DNA of 64,000 nucleotides from Taudactylus pleione (lineage: Eukaryota; Chordata; Amphibia; Anura; Myobatrachidae). Where the stretch lies: positions 62,001-126,000 of the forward strand of contig JAUIMM010001588.1 of NCBI GenBank assembly GCA_031769625.1, given 5' to 3'. The notes beneath the pieces were generated by a model. That model made no database searches. It saw nothing but the letters and a program-made list of their open reading frames with translations, and was not told where the DNA came from. The translations under genes and the position numbers were made by a program. This document shows positions 22,706 through 32,511 of the stretch, piece after piece. Each line of letters opens with the position of its first letter. Positions within the stretch are counted from its first letter, which is position 1.

Positions 22706-23199
22706 TTGGTATACAATCGGGAAGCCAGCTGCCTTAATACCGGCAGCCGGCTTCCCGACTGTCATATCCCGGTGAGGGATGAAATGCCAGGCGTCTAGAT
22801 GTAGATGCCTGACATTTCCCCGATGCCGGGAGACCGGTGCCCAGCATCCCGATCGAAGGGATGCCGGGCGCCGCGAGTGGACAGCCGTGGGGGGGGAGGG
22901 TGAGGTTTAGGGCACCCGGGGGGACTTAGGGTTACGCACCTCCCCGGGAGGGTTAGGTTAGGGGAAGGGAGGGTTAGGGTTAGGCACCCCCGGGGGGACT
23001 TAGGGTTAGGCACACACCCGGGGAGACTTAGGGTTAGGCACCCACCCGGGGGGACTTAGGTTTAGGCAGCGGGGAAGGGGGGGGTTAGGGTTAGGCACTT
23101 AGAGGGGGGATTAGGGTTAGGCACTTGGGGGGAGGTTAGGGTTAGGCACCCCTAAGGAGGTTTAGGGTTAGGTGGCCGGTGGTATTTCATACCGATTCC
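22706..23199. mobile_element. Telomere-like-repeat element inside the DIRS gag
   Basis: It is flanked by TTGTCT on both sides (22700-22705 and 23200-23205). It begins with a GGGAAGCCAGCTGCC/GGCAGCCGGCTTCCC hairpin and then carries about 20 degenerate units of GGGGACTTAGGGTTAGGCAC. Relatives are at 27139-27420 and 63690-63990 (opposite strand). The TTAGGG motif is part of a transposable unit, not a telomere. Confidence 0.7.
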
Positions 23200-24567
23200 T
23201 TGTCTGTGGCTTCTGAAGCACAGCAGCCGCAGCCAGAGAACTATGAGGGACTAACAACTACTAGACTGCTTTGCAGGAACTATGCAGCAGTTTTAAAGAT
23301 AGGAGACAGAATCTCACAGAGGAGGTATGTCTGCGTTGTTATGCACCCCCGGTTTTGTCTGTGGCCTCTGACGCACAGCAGCGGCAGCCAGGAAACTATG
23401 TTTCAGGGGGACAGACAACTAATAGACTGCATTGCAAGAAATGTACAGCAGTTTTAAGAATAGGAGACATAACCTCTGAACAGTTATGTATACAATGTTA
23501 TACCCCACCAGCTTCCTCTGCGACTCTTGCAGCAAAACAGCCGCTGCCAGGGGACTATGTTTCAGGGGTACTGACAAAGATGGCAGAACATCTTTTGCCA
23601 GCCCAGGTCTTGCCGCAGATATATGTACCCACACAGGTACAACACCCACAGTGGATTAATACAGTTCCTGCGGCATTACAAGGTACGACCGAGGTGTGGC
23701 AGGTTAACGCACCTAGCACTAGACCTAGGAAAAGGGTAAGGTGGTCCTCACAGGCCAATCTATATGAGGATGTAACATCAGATGAGGGTCTACTCCCTGA
23801 TGAGTCCGACATTGAGTTCCCTCTTCAGGAAGTGGAGAACAAGTCAAGTTTAAATATTACTGGGCTAATACAGGCTGTTAAAGTAGTCCTGATTACTGAG
23901 AAGGATGAGCCTCCCGCACTTAAATCTAGACATATGGAAGAAAAGACGGTTGAACATGTATTCCCGTTGTCTGATCAACTAGTGAATCACTTAGAGAATG
24001 CCTGGAAGACGCCAGGGAAGCATTATCAGCCGCAGAGGTATCTGGCCTCAACTTACCCATTTGCTGACAATTATTTCTCCAAACTGGAAACTCCACCGGT
24101 TGTGGATTCGCATATTACACACTTAGTAAAGAGCGGTTCTCTTCCGATGCCTTCCATGTCGTCTCTAAAGGATTCTACAGATAAGAGAATAGAGAGCAGC
24201 ATTAAATCTGCTTATTCCCTTTCGGGGGCTGCATGCAGACCAGCTATGGCTATTTTCTGGATGGCTCGAGCCATGGAGGTTTGGGCTAATGGTCTGGAAG
24301 AATCCTTAGCCTCTAATGCTACCTTCTCTTCGAGATTCCACTAAATATATAAATAAGGCAGCCTTAGACATTGGTATGCTACAGGCCACAGTTTCTACAG
24401 CAGCCATATTAGCTCGACGATCCCTGTGGCTCCTTTCTTGTACAACGGATGCTGAATCCAAGAAGGGATTGGTGGGTTTACCTTATGATGGGAAGCTCTT
24501 GTTTGGCTCCGAGTTAGACAAAATTGTCAGTAACTTGTCTACAGCCACAACATCTTGTTTGCCTTGA

Positions 24568-25560
24568 GCTCCAACCACTTCAGGAACTTTGACTCCATCT
24601 GTTAGAAACTATTGGACTTTGGACAGAGCCAGGCCTCAGACCTTTCCCAGGCCATCTAATACCAGAAGGGCGGCCGGGCCTGGTAGGCAGTCTTGGAGTA
24701 CCAGGCATCCGGCTCCCAAGCCTGAAGACAAGCCCTCTGCCTGATGGGTCAGGCCTCATCCTGGGGGGTCCCAGGGCGGGAGACCGACCTTTTCAGTTCA
24801 CTCAGGGCTACCATGCATGCCTGGGTGAGAGTGGTAGTCTCTCTGGGGAATGCCCTTTCTTTCCATAAAGATGGTTCCTCATCATATTCTTTGTATAAAG
24901 ACTTAAGAGGCTGATACTTCACGGAGGGTCTGTGAAGTCATAGTCAGACAAGGCCACAACAGTAGCTTAGTTAGCTAGTAACCCAAAGTCAAGTAGCAAT
25001 GGCAGAGGTGTCTTCCACTCTGACATAGGATCATCCACCAGGAAATTGGGGTGGAGTTCATACTAGGAGGCTGAATGGTTAGACGGATTCTTCAGCCATC
25101 AGAAAATACATTCAGGTGAATAGTCTCTTCTCCTGGTAGTGTTTCAGCTCCTAGTGGACAGGTGGGGTCAGTGGTGGACCTCATGTGTCCAGGATCATTA
25201 GGGCCCTTTAGGGCTCTCCATTTGAACCACAGGATTAGTGGATTTCAAATGGTTTACTGTCCGCAGGGACAGGGCAGTGTTGTAAACTTGCCTTGGGTTC
25301 CTTTCTAAGGTAGTCTTTAATTTTTCACTTTAATGCAGAAATTATTGTGACAGACTCATTTGTTTTAAGATGTACCCCCAAGATTTATGGGGATCGTATC
25401 AGAGAATGGCCAGTTAAGCTACATTTAAGCCATACTCTTTGGTAGGATGGCCACGTGGTTTGTTATTCAGACCTCTAGTTTGCCACTCAGGATGCTCCCC
25501 TCGGGCAGCGTATTCTCCTTTATGTATAGTAGCGTCCCCCACCCCTGTGGATAACTGCTT
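24568..25560 (+). pseudogene. Decayed remains of the DIRS pol region
   Basis: No frame stays open. The stretch after gag keeps a Pro/Arg-rich gag tail (24600-24745). I can see only fragmentary codon-level resemblance to RNase H at 25200-25400, so I claim only position and context. Confidence 0.4.
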
Positions 25561-26555
25561 TGGGAAATCCCCAAGGTTACCTGTGGACCTCCTATGGAAC
25601 CCGAAGTAGAAAATAAGAGATTTGGTTAAGAACTTACCCTCGTTATCTCTATTTCTACGAGGTCCACAGGACGCCCGCCCTGACGCACCTGTGATTCACA
25701 TGGGCTTCGCTCTGGTTTTCCGTCTCCTGTGTGAGAATGTAATTCCTGAGTGTTCCAGACTTCCTTCCCTCTCTCTCCTCCTCTGGCCTATGGCTTGTTA
25801 CGTAACTGAGGAGCTCCCGGCCTGGGGGCGGGGTATAGGGAAAGCCCCCGATGCATGCTGGGAGAATAATTTAACTGCATGGTGCCCAGATGACCCTGCA
25901 TCACTTATACCCCAAGGTTACCTGTGGACCCTATGGACCTCGTAGAAATAGAGATAACGAGGGTAAGTTCTTACCATATCTTTTATTACTAAACACTTCT
26001 ATTTTTTAAAAGCAATTTTATTTGCAGCATTTTTTCCACACCTGCCTAAAACTTTTGCACACCACTGTATAAAAATTATCCTTTTTACTGCAGCCACCAT
26101 AGGTGACACTCATTGGGTGGTATTTTTTACAGGAGTAATTACACCTGTCAATGTCATGTGTTTGGATTCTGTTACCTTGTCTTCTATTACTAGGGGAATG
26201 TGTCTGGGAGCACATATGGTTGGTGCAATAGACTCATCCAGACACGTGTTGTGTGATCAAGAGTCTGACAATGGTATTGCGATCATAGAGCTCTGCAAAG
26301 TCTCTGATCTCTGGAATGTCATGTTTAACTAAATGTACCTCAGCGCACAGTGTGATGAGACCAAATGTTCCGTGGTCTGGTAATCTTATAAGCGATTTGA
26401 CTTCACTGTCCACTATGTGAAACTACAGTAGTGCAATTGTAGAGTTACGCATAGCAGCTCCTGTGACCTTGATACCTGACTGCAATGGGCAACTAAATTC
26501 ACTGTGTGAGAGTGATCAATGCTTGCATGTTCGTTGGTGTGGTAGAGGAGGTTTC

Positions 26556-27060
26556 TTAACATAACATTGCATTTGGCGCCAGTGTTGATTTTCGTCTTGA
26601 TAGTATTATTCGTGTCTTTGTCTGTGAGGGTGGTGAATATATTTTATCCTTCTCTGTCCTCAGAACAGCACTTTCAGACTTAAATCTACTGAAAACATTA
26701 TTACTTGGCTTGGTCTCTACAGCATTAACTTTGTGTGGCTGGTTGCTGGACTGTGTCACATATACATGTTTATTGCACCACTTTGCATTCTGGTTGAGTT
26801 TACCATAGGTAATACAGCATTTGTTAAATGAGGATATTTCTGATGCTTTTAGGAATGTCGGATTATGTAACGTGTAATTGCTGGCGGTGATACTGGAACT
26901 AGTATACATCAGTGTACCTTTTGAACTCCTGTGCACTCTTTTTGTATTGTTTATGTAACATACAAATTTCATGATGGTTTTGAGTGTCAGCTCTTTTCTA
27001 CACAGCAGTTTGTGTGCGTGCTGTGTCATTACAGATACCACGGACAATCCTGTCCCTTAT
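26556..27060 (-). pseudogene. Ty3/gypsy gag tail and protease start
   Basis: The minus strand from about 27050 gives, across frames, RDRIVRGICN and then LCRKELTLKTIMKF, the conserved 'rdriv.gi.d..vre.LL...dLtL..a' block at the end of gypsy gags. Near 26580-26560 another frame gives KINTGAKCNVM, matching the aspartic-protease active-site region (the usual D is N here: NTGA for DTGA). It is the continuation of the pol fragments at 17.3-18.7 kb across the Tc1 insertion. Confidence 0.7.
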
Positions 27061-27138
27061 GAGGTAATCTGTGATTACAGTATGCCATATTCACACTCCT
27101 TTACAAGCAGTTTACGCCTAACATAGGAAGGGATGGCT

Positions 27139-27420
27139 ACGGGATGCAGTCGCTCGGTATCCCGGCGGTCAGAATCCCAATGCCAGCATCCCAACCAGGT
27201 TATAATGCCGTCGCCTAAAGGTAAGTACTCCTAGTCTAACACTACCCTTATCCCTGACCCTCCCTCCCCGGTGCCTAAACCGAACCTCCCCCTAGTGCCT
27301 AAACCTAACTCTCCCTCCCCGTACTCTAAACCTAACCCCCCCCACACACAACCTAACCCTTACACTCCCCCTAGAGCCTAACCCTAACCCCTTTCCCTAA
27401 ACCTAAAATTTCTGTTTCCA
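27139..27420. repeat. CCTAAACCTAACC-type telomere-like block
   Basis: A GGTATCCCGGCGGTCAG... CAGCATCCCAACC head is followed by degenerate CCCTCCC..GTGCCTAAACCTAA units. Same family as 22706-23199 and 63690-63990. Confidence 0.75.
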
Positions 27421-27859
27421 CTTCATGTCTGTTTCCAGTGTTATCCTGAACTCTTGCTCAGCATTGTTCCACAGCATACCTGCATATTTCAACCAGTGCT
27501 TTCCTGAACTCTTGCTCAGCTTTTCTCCACAGCATTTAGCATATCTGCATATTTCAAGGGTATTTACCAAGTGTTTTCTGCTACTATTTCATGTCTTCAG
27601 TAGACGTGCAATTTCCTAGTGACTGTGAACTCCCAGTGTGTATCCTGTTTTATGATCCTGGGTAGGTTTCCTGTCTGACATGCTCTCTGTCTGAGTTCTG
27701 GAACACATTAGACTGCAGCCTGTCCTGAAATTGAATATTACACTGCGGTACAGCCAGCAGTGTCATAATACTTGTATGAATATTACACTACGGTACGACC
27801 AGCAGAGTCACAATACTTGTTTGAATATTACACTGCGGTACAGCCAGCAGCGTTATAAT

Positions 27860-29621
27860 TAGAGATGAGCGGTTCGGATTCTGTGGAATCCGAACCGCTC
27901 CGAACATTGGGGATCCGAGTCCACCCGAACCCTGTTCGGGTGTTCCCCGCCTGACTCGGATCCCCGTTCGGGGCCGAACGGCGGCCGCCTGATGTCGGAT
28001 TCTCACTAGAGAATCCGACATCAGGGCTCCTATTGTGTAGGGCAGAGCGCTGTGATAGCGCTCTGCCCTACACAGATACAAACACACAGCCGCCAGCGGC
28101 AGCTGTGTGTTTGTTACAGCAGCCAATGAGAGTCACACAGACTCTCATTGGCTGCTGCATGGAGGGAGCCGGCTGGAGCTCACACATGAGCTCCGTCTTC
28201 CGGCTCCCTCCTCAGCGTGTGACAGCAGAGCGGACAGCGTGGGAGCGAGGATACAGGTAAGTTTTTTTTGTTTTTTGTTTTTTTACTTGTGCAAGGGCCT
28301 GGGGTGTCTGATACTGGGGGTCCATACTGCTGGGGGGGCCTGCTACTGGGGGGGGGGCTATACTACTGGGGGGGTCTGCTACTTGGGATGGCTATACTAT
28401 TGGAGGGGGCTATACTACTGGGGGGGGTCTGCTACTAGGGGGGGTCTGCTACTGGGGGTCCATACTACTGAGCGGCTATACTACTGGGGGGGCTTACTAC
28501 TGGGGGGTGGTCTGCTACTGGGGGGGTCTGCTACTGGGGGGGCCATACTACTGAGGGGCCATACTACTGGGGGCGCCATACTGGGGGGGGCATACTACTG
28601 GGGGGCTTACTACTACTGGGGGGGGCATACTACTGGGGGGGGCCATACTACAGGGGGGGCCATACTACAGGGAGGGCTAATACTGGGGCAGCCTACTACT
28701 GGGGGGGCCTGCTACTGGGGCAGCCTACTACTGGGGGGGCAAACTACTGGGGGGCCATACTACTGGGGGGCATACTACTGGGGGGGCATACTACTGGGTG
28801 GCATGCTAATGGGCATACTACTGGGGGGGCCTGCTAATGGGGGGCATACTACTGGGTGGCATGCTAATGGGGGGCATACTACTGGGGGGGCCTGCTAATG
28901 GGGGGCATACTACTGGGGGGCATTCTACTGGGGGCACTGCATAGGGGACCCTACTACTAAGGGGACTGCATAGGGGGCACCACTGCTGGGGGCATTGTGT
29001 AAGGGACACCGCTACTGTGGGCATTGTGTAAAAGGGGCACTACTGCGGGCATTGTGTAAAAGGGGCACTACTGTGTGTCGTAACATAAATAAGAGACACT
29101 ACTTTATGGTGTAATGTGAATCAGGCCCTATGTGCGGTGTAATGTGAATAAGATTGTGCACTGTGACTCCTTGGGCCGTAGCCCACTATGTAAACAAGTA
29201 CTGTGACTCTGCTGGCCGTACCCACTGGGTGGGTGCACTACTTTTCATTTCTGCCACTGCTGTGTGGCAATGTGTCATAGATGTGCTTTATACTGTGGTG
29301 TCTGTGTCGTTGTGCCGCTGCTTTGTCGCTTAGTAACCAGTCAGCTCACTGCAACCTTTGGCCAATAATGTTGAAAACAATATTATAAGCTGTGATATGG
29401 TCTAAATTGACTGGAAATTAATGTTATTGAGCTTAATAATACTCTAGGAAGAAAAAAAAGACCAATTTATGTGATTTTAGCTTTTTTTGTCAATTTTTGT
29501 AAAAAAATCCAAATCCAAATCCAAAGCCAGTCACCGCAGTTTGGCAAATCCAAATCCAAAGCCGGACGACGAATTAGAACCAAATCCAAATCCGGCAAAA
29601 ATGGTCCGGCGCACATCCCTA
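27860..29621. mobile_element. hAT element (TAGAGATGAGCGG ends) with G-rich minisatellite
   Basis: It starts TAGAGATGAGCGGTTCGG and ends CCGGCGCACATCCCTA (imperfect TIR), with a perfect 8-bp TSD GTTATAAT at 27852-27859 and 29622-29629. The first 400 bp is a chain of perfect hairpins (for example GGGCAGAGCGCTGTG/AGCGCTCTGCCC, CAGCCAATGAGAGT/ACTCTCATTGGCTG). The middle is a G-rich array (next entry). The last 300 bp matches 8560-8930. No transposase frame. Confidence 0.85.
28306..29060 (+). repeat. G-rich minisatellite (about 18-20 bp units)
   Basis: About 40 units of CATACTACTGGGGGGG with G-runs of 4-9 at near-constant spacing, so intramolecular G-quadruplex formation is plausible on the + strand. 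The 263-codon Gly/Tyr-rich open frame across it is a translation of the repeat, not a gene. Confidence 0.85.
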
Positions 29622-29740
29622 GTTATAATACTTGTATGAATATTACACTGTGGTGCAACCTACAGCATCACAATACTTGTATGCCTATGAATATTACACT
29701 GTGGTATGACCTACAGAGTCACAATACTTGTATGCCTATG

Positions 29741-30075
29741 CAGGGGCGTAGAGAGCCCTGCCGGGCCCTCGTGCAAAAAAAATACACATTTGCAGCGGCG
29801 CTGCATGCTGGTGGTGGGGTGCTGTGAGCCCCTCAGCCCGGCGCAAAGTCGGGGGGGGGCACAATCAGTGTGATCGCACCCCCCCACAGGCATAGGAGAC
29901 TGCTATGGCCCTGCTCAGTGGCCACGAGCAGTCTCCCACTGCAGCTCAGCACACACTGTGTGCTGGCCTGCTGTGAGGGAGGGGGGGGCGGAGCCATACC
30001 CGGGCCCCTGCAGGGCCCCTCAGGAAGCCCGGGCTTGGGTAAAGTGTACCCGCCTCCCCCCTCTCAGCACCCCTG
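29741..30075. mobile_element. hAT MITE (CAGGGGCGTAG / CAGCACCCCTG ends)
   Basis: 335 bp with a perfect 8-bp TSD TGCCTATG at 29733-29740 and 30076-30083. It contains internal hairpins (GGAGACTGCTATGG / CGAGCAGTCTCC). It was inserted in the 45-bp array. Confidence 0.85.
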
Positions 30076-30756
30076 TGCCTATGAATATTACACTGAGGTA
30101 CGACCTACAGAGTCACAATACTTGTTTGAAATTGAATATTACACTGTGGTATGACCTACAGCGTCACAATACTTGTATGAATATTACACTGTGGTACAAC
30201 CTAAGGCATCACAATACTTGTATGAATATTACACTGCGGTACAACCTACAGTGTCACAATGCTTGTATGCCTATGAATATTACACTGCGATATGACCTAC
30301 AGAGTCACAAAACTTGTATGAAATTGAATATTACACTGGGGTATGATCTACAGCATCGTACAGCCGGCAGCATCACAGTACTTGTATGGATATTACACTG
30401 GAGTGCGGCCTGCAGCATCACAGTGCTTATATAAATACATTGGGGTACGGAAGCATACACTGGGGTACGGCCTGCAGCGTCACAAGGCTTATACGGATGC
30501 ACTGGGGTACAGAAGCATACACTAGGGTACGGACTGCAGCTTTCCAGTGCTTATATGGATACACTGGGGTACGAAAGCATACACTGGGGTACAGACTGCA
30601 GCATCACAGTGCTTATATGGATACATTGGGAGGGTACAGCCTGCAGCGTCACAGTGCTTATATGGATACACTGGGGTACAGCACAAAAACAATATACTTT
30701 TTAACTTTTATTTTAACGTTTTATTTATTTATTTTAACTTTAATTGGATGGACAGC

Positions 30757-31095
30757 ACACCCCTGGACAGCACACCCCTTGATGGACAGCACAGTACATC
30801 CCTGCACACCCCTGGGTGGACAACGCAGCCCCCCTGGATGGAGCACAGCACAACCCTGGATGGGCAACATAGCGACTTGGACGGAGCACAGCACACCCCT
30901 GCACAATTTTGGATTGGACAACACAGCCCCCTGGACAGAGCACAGCACACCCCTGGATGGGCAGCACAGGGACCTGGATGGAGCGCAGCACACCCCTGCA
31001 CACCCCTGGATTGGACAACACAGCCCCCTGGATGGAGCACTGCACACCCCTGAATTGGACAACACAGACCCCAGGACGGAGCACAGCACAGCCCA
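30757..31095. repeat. Minisatellite (GGATGGAGCACAGCACACCC units)
   Basis: Mixed tandem units around CACCCCTG, GGATTGGACAACACAG and CCCCCTGGATGGAGCA. Six overlapping open frames on both strands are repeat translations. Confidence 0.85.
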
Positions 31096-31096
31096 G

Positions 31097-31262
31097 GAGG
31101 GACTTATATACAATCCAAAACCCACGAGAATCCGATGCGGGATTGATGATGTTTTGCCTCTTTTTCAGAACTGGCAGGGAAAACCTGAGCTGGACTCAGA
31201 TCCGACTCAGAATATCGATGTTCGGGCGGGTCCGGTTCTCTGAGAACCGGACCTGCTCATCT
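31097..31262. repeat. Right-end fragment of a TAGAGATGAGC-type hAT relative
   Basis: It ends GTTCTCTGAGAACCGGACCTGCTCATCTCT and includes GATGATGTTTTGCCTCTTTTTC, recalling the palindrome family at 4152-4407 and 44330-44452. The left half is not identifiable here. Confidence 0.5.
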
Positions 31263-31443
31263 CTACTTAAAAATGACTTAGGGGCCTATTCATTATCTGA
31301 TATGAGCTTGTTACACATGCGAAAATGCTAGAGTGTTCATTATTAGGGTCTCAATGGAGCCGCTACTATTCAGCTAATTCTGAAAACTTTCCGTTTTCGG
31401 AGTTTGCCTGCATGAACCAATGCCATCTTCAGATAACGTTGAT

Positions 31444-31537
31444 TCCTGAAGCTCTGCTCCTTCTTATGGGATGGAGGTCTGTGTGCCAGGTCCTGAAGCT
31501 CTGCTCCTTCTTATGGGATGGAGGTCTGTGTGCCAGG
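31444..31537. repeat. Exact 47-bp tandem duplication
   Basis: TCCTGAAGCTCTGCTCC... GTGTGCCAGG occurs twice in a row (31444-31490 and 31491-31537) without a difference that I can see. Very recent duplication or assembly effect. Confidence 0.9.
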
Positions 31538-31833
31538 TCCTACAACCATGTGCCAAGATACGCATGCACACTGTGCAGACCCAGCAGGGGTAAGTTATAC
31601 TGCTACTTCAGTAGCAGTATTAGGGATTGTTGGGACAGCTGCTCCGATATTTAAGTATTTAAGTATCCACTGCCACAACTTAATTATCTACCGCTTATAA
31701 ACTTACTTATGCATGGTTTTAGCCTTAATAAATAGCCAGAAGAGTATTCATTACTCACTGACACATTTTAAAAGATCCACAGGAGGATTCTTTGAGGAGA
31801 CCTATAAAACTGTTTGGGGTCCTGAGGACCAAG

Positions 31834-32147
31834 GGCCTGATTCAGACCCGCTCACGAGCGCTGAGTGCTCGCAAGCGGGTCGATGTGGCCCAAGTGCACA
31901 TGCGCACAACGGAGGCGGCTCCGTCGTGCGCATGCGCGAGACCCGAATAACGACGGCCAAGCCGTCGTTATGGGTCTCGCACCAAAGGGGGCGTGCTGCC
32001 GATGGTGAGTGACAGCATGCCCCCTTTGGTGGGCGTGCCAGGGGCTTGGCTGCCCAGACAGACGCCTACCGTCTGGGGCCGGCCCCACTGACATCACCAG
32101 TGATGTCAGTGGGAGTGCTTTTGGCTCTGCCCGATGGTCGCGATGGT
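31834..32147. mobile_element. Truncated, inverted relative of the 9804-10348 element
   Basis: It begins GGGCCTGATTCAGACCCGC and shares CGGCTCCGTCGTGCGCATGC, CCCCCTTTGGT and CACTGACATCAC with 9804-10348 in the opposite order. The end at GATGGTCGCGATGGTCC is internal to that family. Confidence 0.65.
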
Positions 32148-32511
32148 CCCGTACCCAATCCATTCAAACCAACATAAATGCACAAATATAGGTGCATGGA
32201 ATTATGATAGAGCAAACAGCTATTTTGTTGCACTATTGTAAATGTTTAGTACTATAGGTTTATGGGAATGTGCAGTTCTGCACTGGGATTATTGAAGAAT
32301 ATAAATACCAAGGCCGTAGCTAGGGTAATGCGGCCTGTGCCATCGCACAGGGCACCACAGGTCAGGGGGCGCTGTTTGGGCCTGTCAAATTTCTGTTTAT
32401 TATCATTCTTGCTTGTAGCTTCCTCTTATTTCATCCCCAGCATCTCCTGACCTCTCCTATCTCATCCCTGGCCCTTCCCCATGAAGCATGGCCCTTTTTT
32501 GGGTGCATTAT

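Larger units (their letters stand above)
21966..24567 (+). pseudogene. DIRS-like gag (ORF1), broken by two insertions and frameshifts
   Basis: It starts MSGSESDISILLTNRLLCRK at 21966. The element at 22056-22654 interrupts it, a short piece follows (KKLCLRRYAPPALS), the element at 22706-23199 interrupts again, and then one long open frame runs 23271-24344, with a continuation in another frame to 24567. The N-terminal part holds three tandem copies of a Cys module of about 50 residues; the clearest reads CKKCTAVLRIGDITSEQL then CIQCY (C-x2-C-x14-C-x2-C), followed each time by a Pro/Gln-rich linker. The C-terminal part has LKDSTDKRIESSIKSAYSLS and ACRPAMAIFWMARAMEVW, then ARRSLWLLSCTTDAESKKGL and KLLFGSELDKIVS, which are the conserved blocks of DIRS gags. 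It is not functional as it stands. Confidence 0.8.
20914..25986 (+). mobile_element. DIRS-like tyrosine-recombinase retroelement, internally decayed
   Basis: The left end (20914-21060, including GAGGTCCACAGGTAACCTTG and CTATACCCCGCCCCCAGGC) is the inverted complement of the right end (about 25800-25945, GCCTGGGGGCGGGGTATAGG ... CAAGGTTACCTGTGGAC). Parts of both ends recur as an internal block at 25560-25660, which matches the split/inverted repeats plus internal complementary region of DIRS elements. There is no TSD: Tc1 sequence stops at AATAAAC (20913) and resumes at about 25987, as expected for recombinase-mediated insertion. It contains a recognisable gag but only unreadable remains of RT/RNase H/YR at 24.6-25.55 kb. 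Confidence 0.75.
18730..26067 (+). mobile_element. Tc1/mariner-like element with long TIRs, carrying nested insertions
   Basis: The left end CAATACTGTGCAAAAGTTTT is preceded by TA (18728-18729). The right end AAACTTTTGCACACCACTG is followed by TA (26068-26069), giving the TA TSD expected of Tc1/mariner. The TIRs are long (about 230 bp): the left arm through ACATCTTGGAAAACTAACCAC pairs with the right arm around 20815-20913. Three later elements landed inside: a solo LTR (19003-20087), a hAT MITE (20210-20554) and a DIRS-like element (20914-25986). Once these are removed the element is about 0.8 kb, so it was already internally deleted. It lies inside the gypsy pol. Confidence 0.85.
17181..27100 (-). 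mobile_element. Decayed Ty3/gypsy retrotransposon hosting the nest
   Basis: Gag/protease (27.06-26.56 kb), RT (18.67-18.40), RNase H (18.27-18.08) and integrase (17.72-17.34) occur in canonical 5'-3' order on the minus strand, interrupted only by the Tc1-like element at 18730-26067. All parts carry stops. I could not define LTRs, so both ends are approximate. Confidence 0.75.
27735..30690 (+). repeat. 45-bp tandem array, split by two hAT elements
   Basis: The unit ATTACACTGCGGTACAGCCA... ATACTTGTATGAAT is 45 bp long. Array pieces are 27735-27859, 29622-29740 and 30076-30690; the units change gradually to a GGTACGGAAGCATACACTGG form at the 3' end. Removing the hAT elements and one copy of each 8-bp TSD restores the array. 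Open frames through it are repeat translations. Confidence 0.85.

Noticed and set aside
22860..23180. TTAGGG repeats as an ancient telomere or chromosome fusion point
   Set aside because: The units are degenerate, sit in the middle of a DIRS gag, are flanked by a short duplication, and recur at two other places with the same palindromic head.
28107..28898. 263-codon Gly/Tyr-rich open frame, like a glycine-rich structural protein
   Set aside because: It is the translation of an 18-20 bp G-rich minisatellite inside a hAT element; unit-length changes shift the composition, not a domain.
27735..30690. CRISPR-like array of 45-bp repeats
   Set aside because: Repeats are contiguous without unique spacers, the setting is vertebrate, and no cas genes are present.
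30386..31331. 285-codon and nested open frames on both strands
   Set aside because: They run across the 45-bp array and a second minisatellite; both strands and several frames are open because of the repeat.
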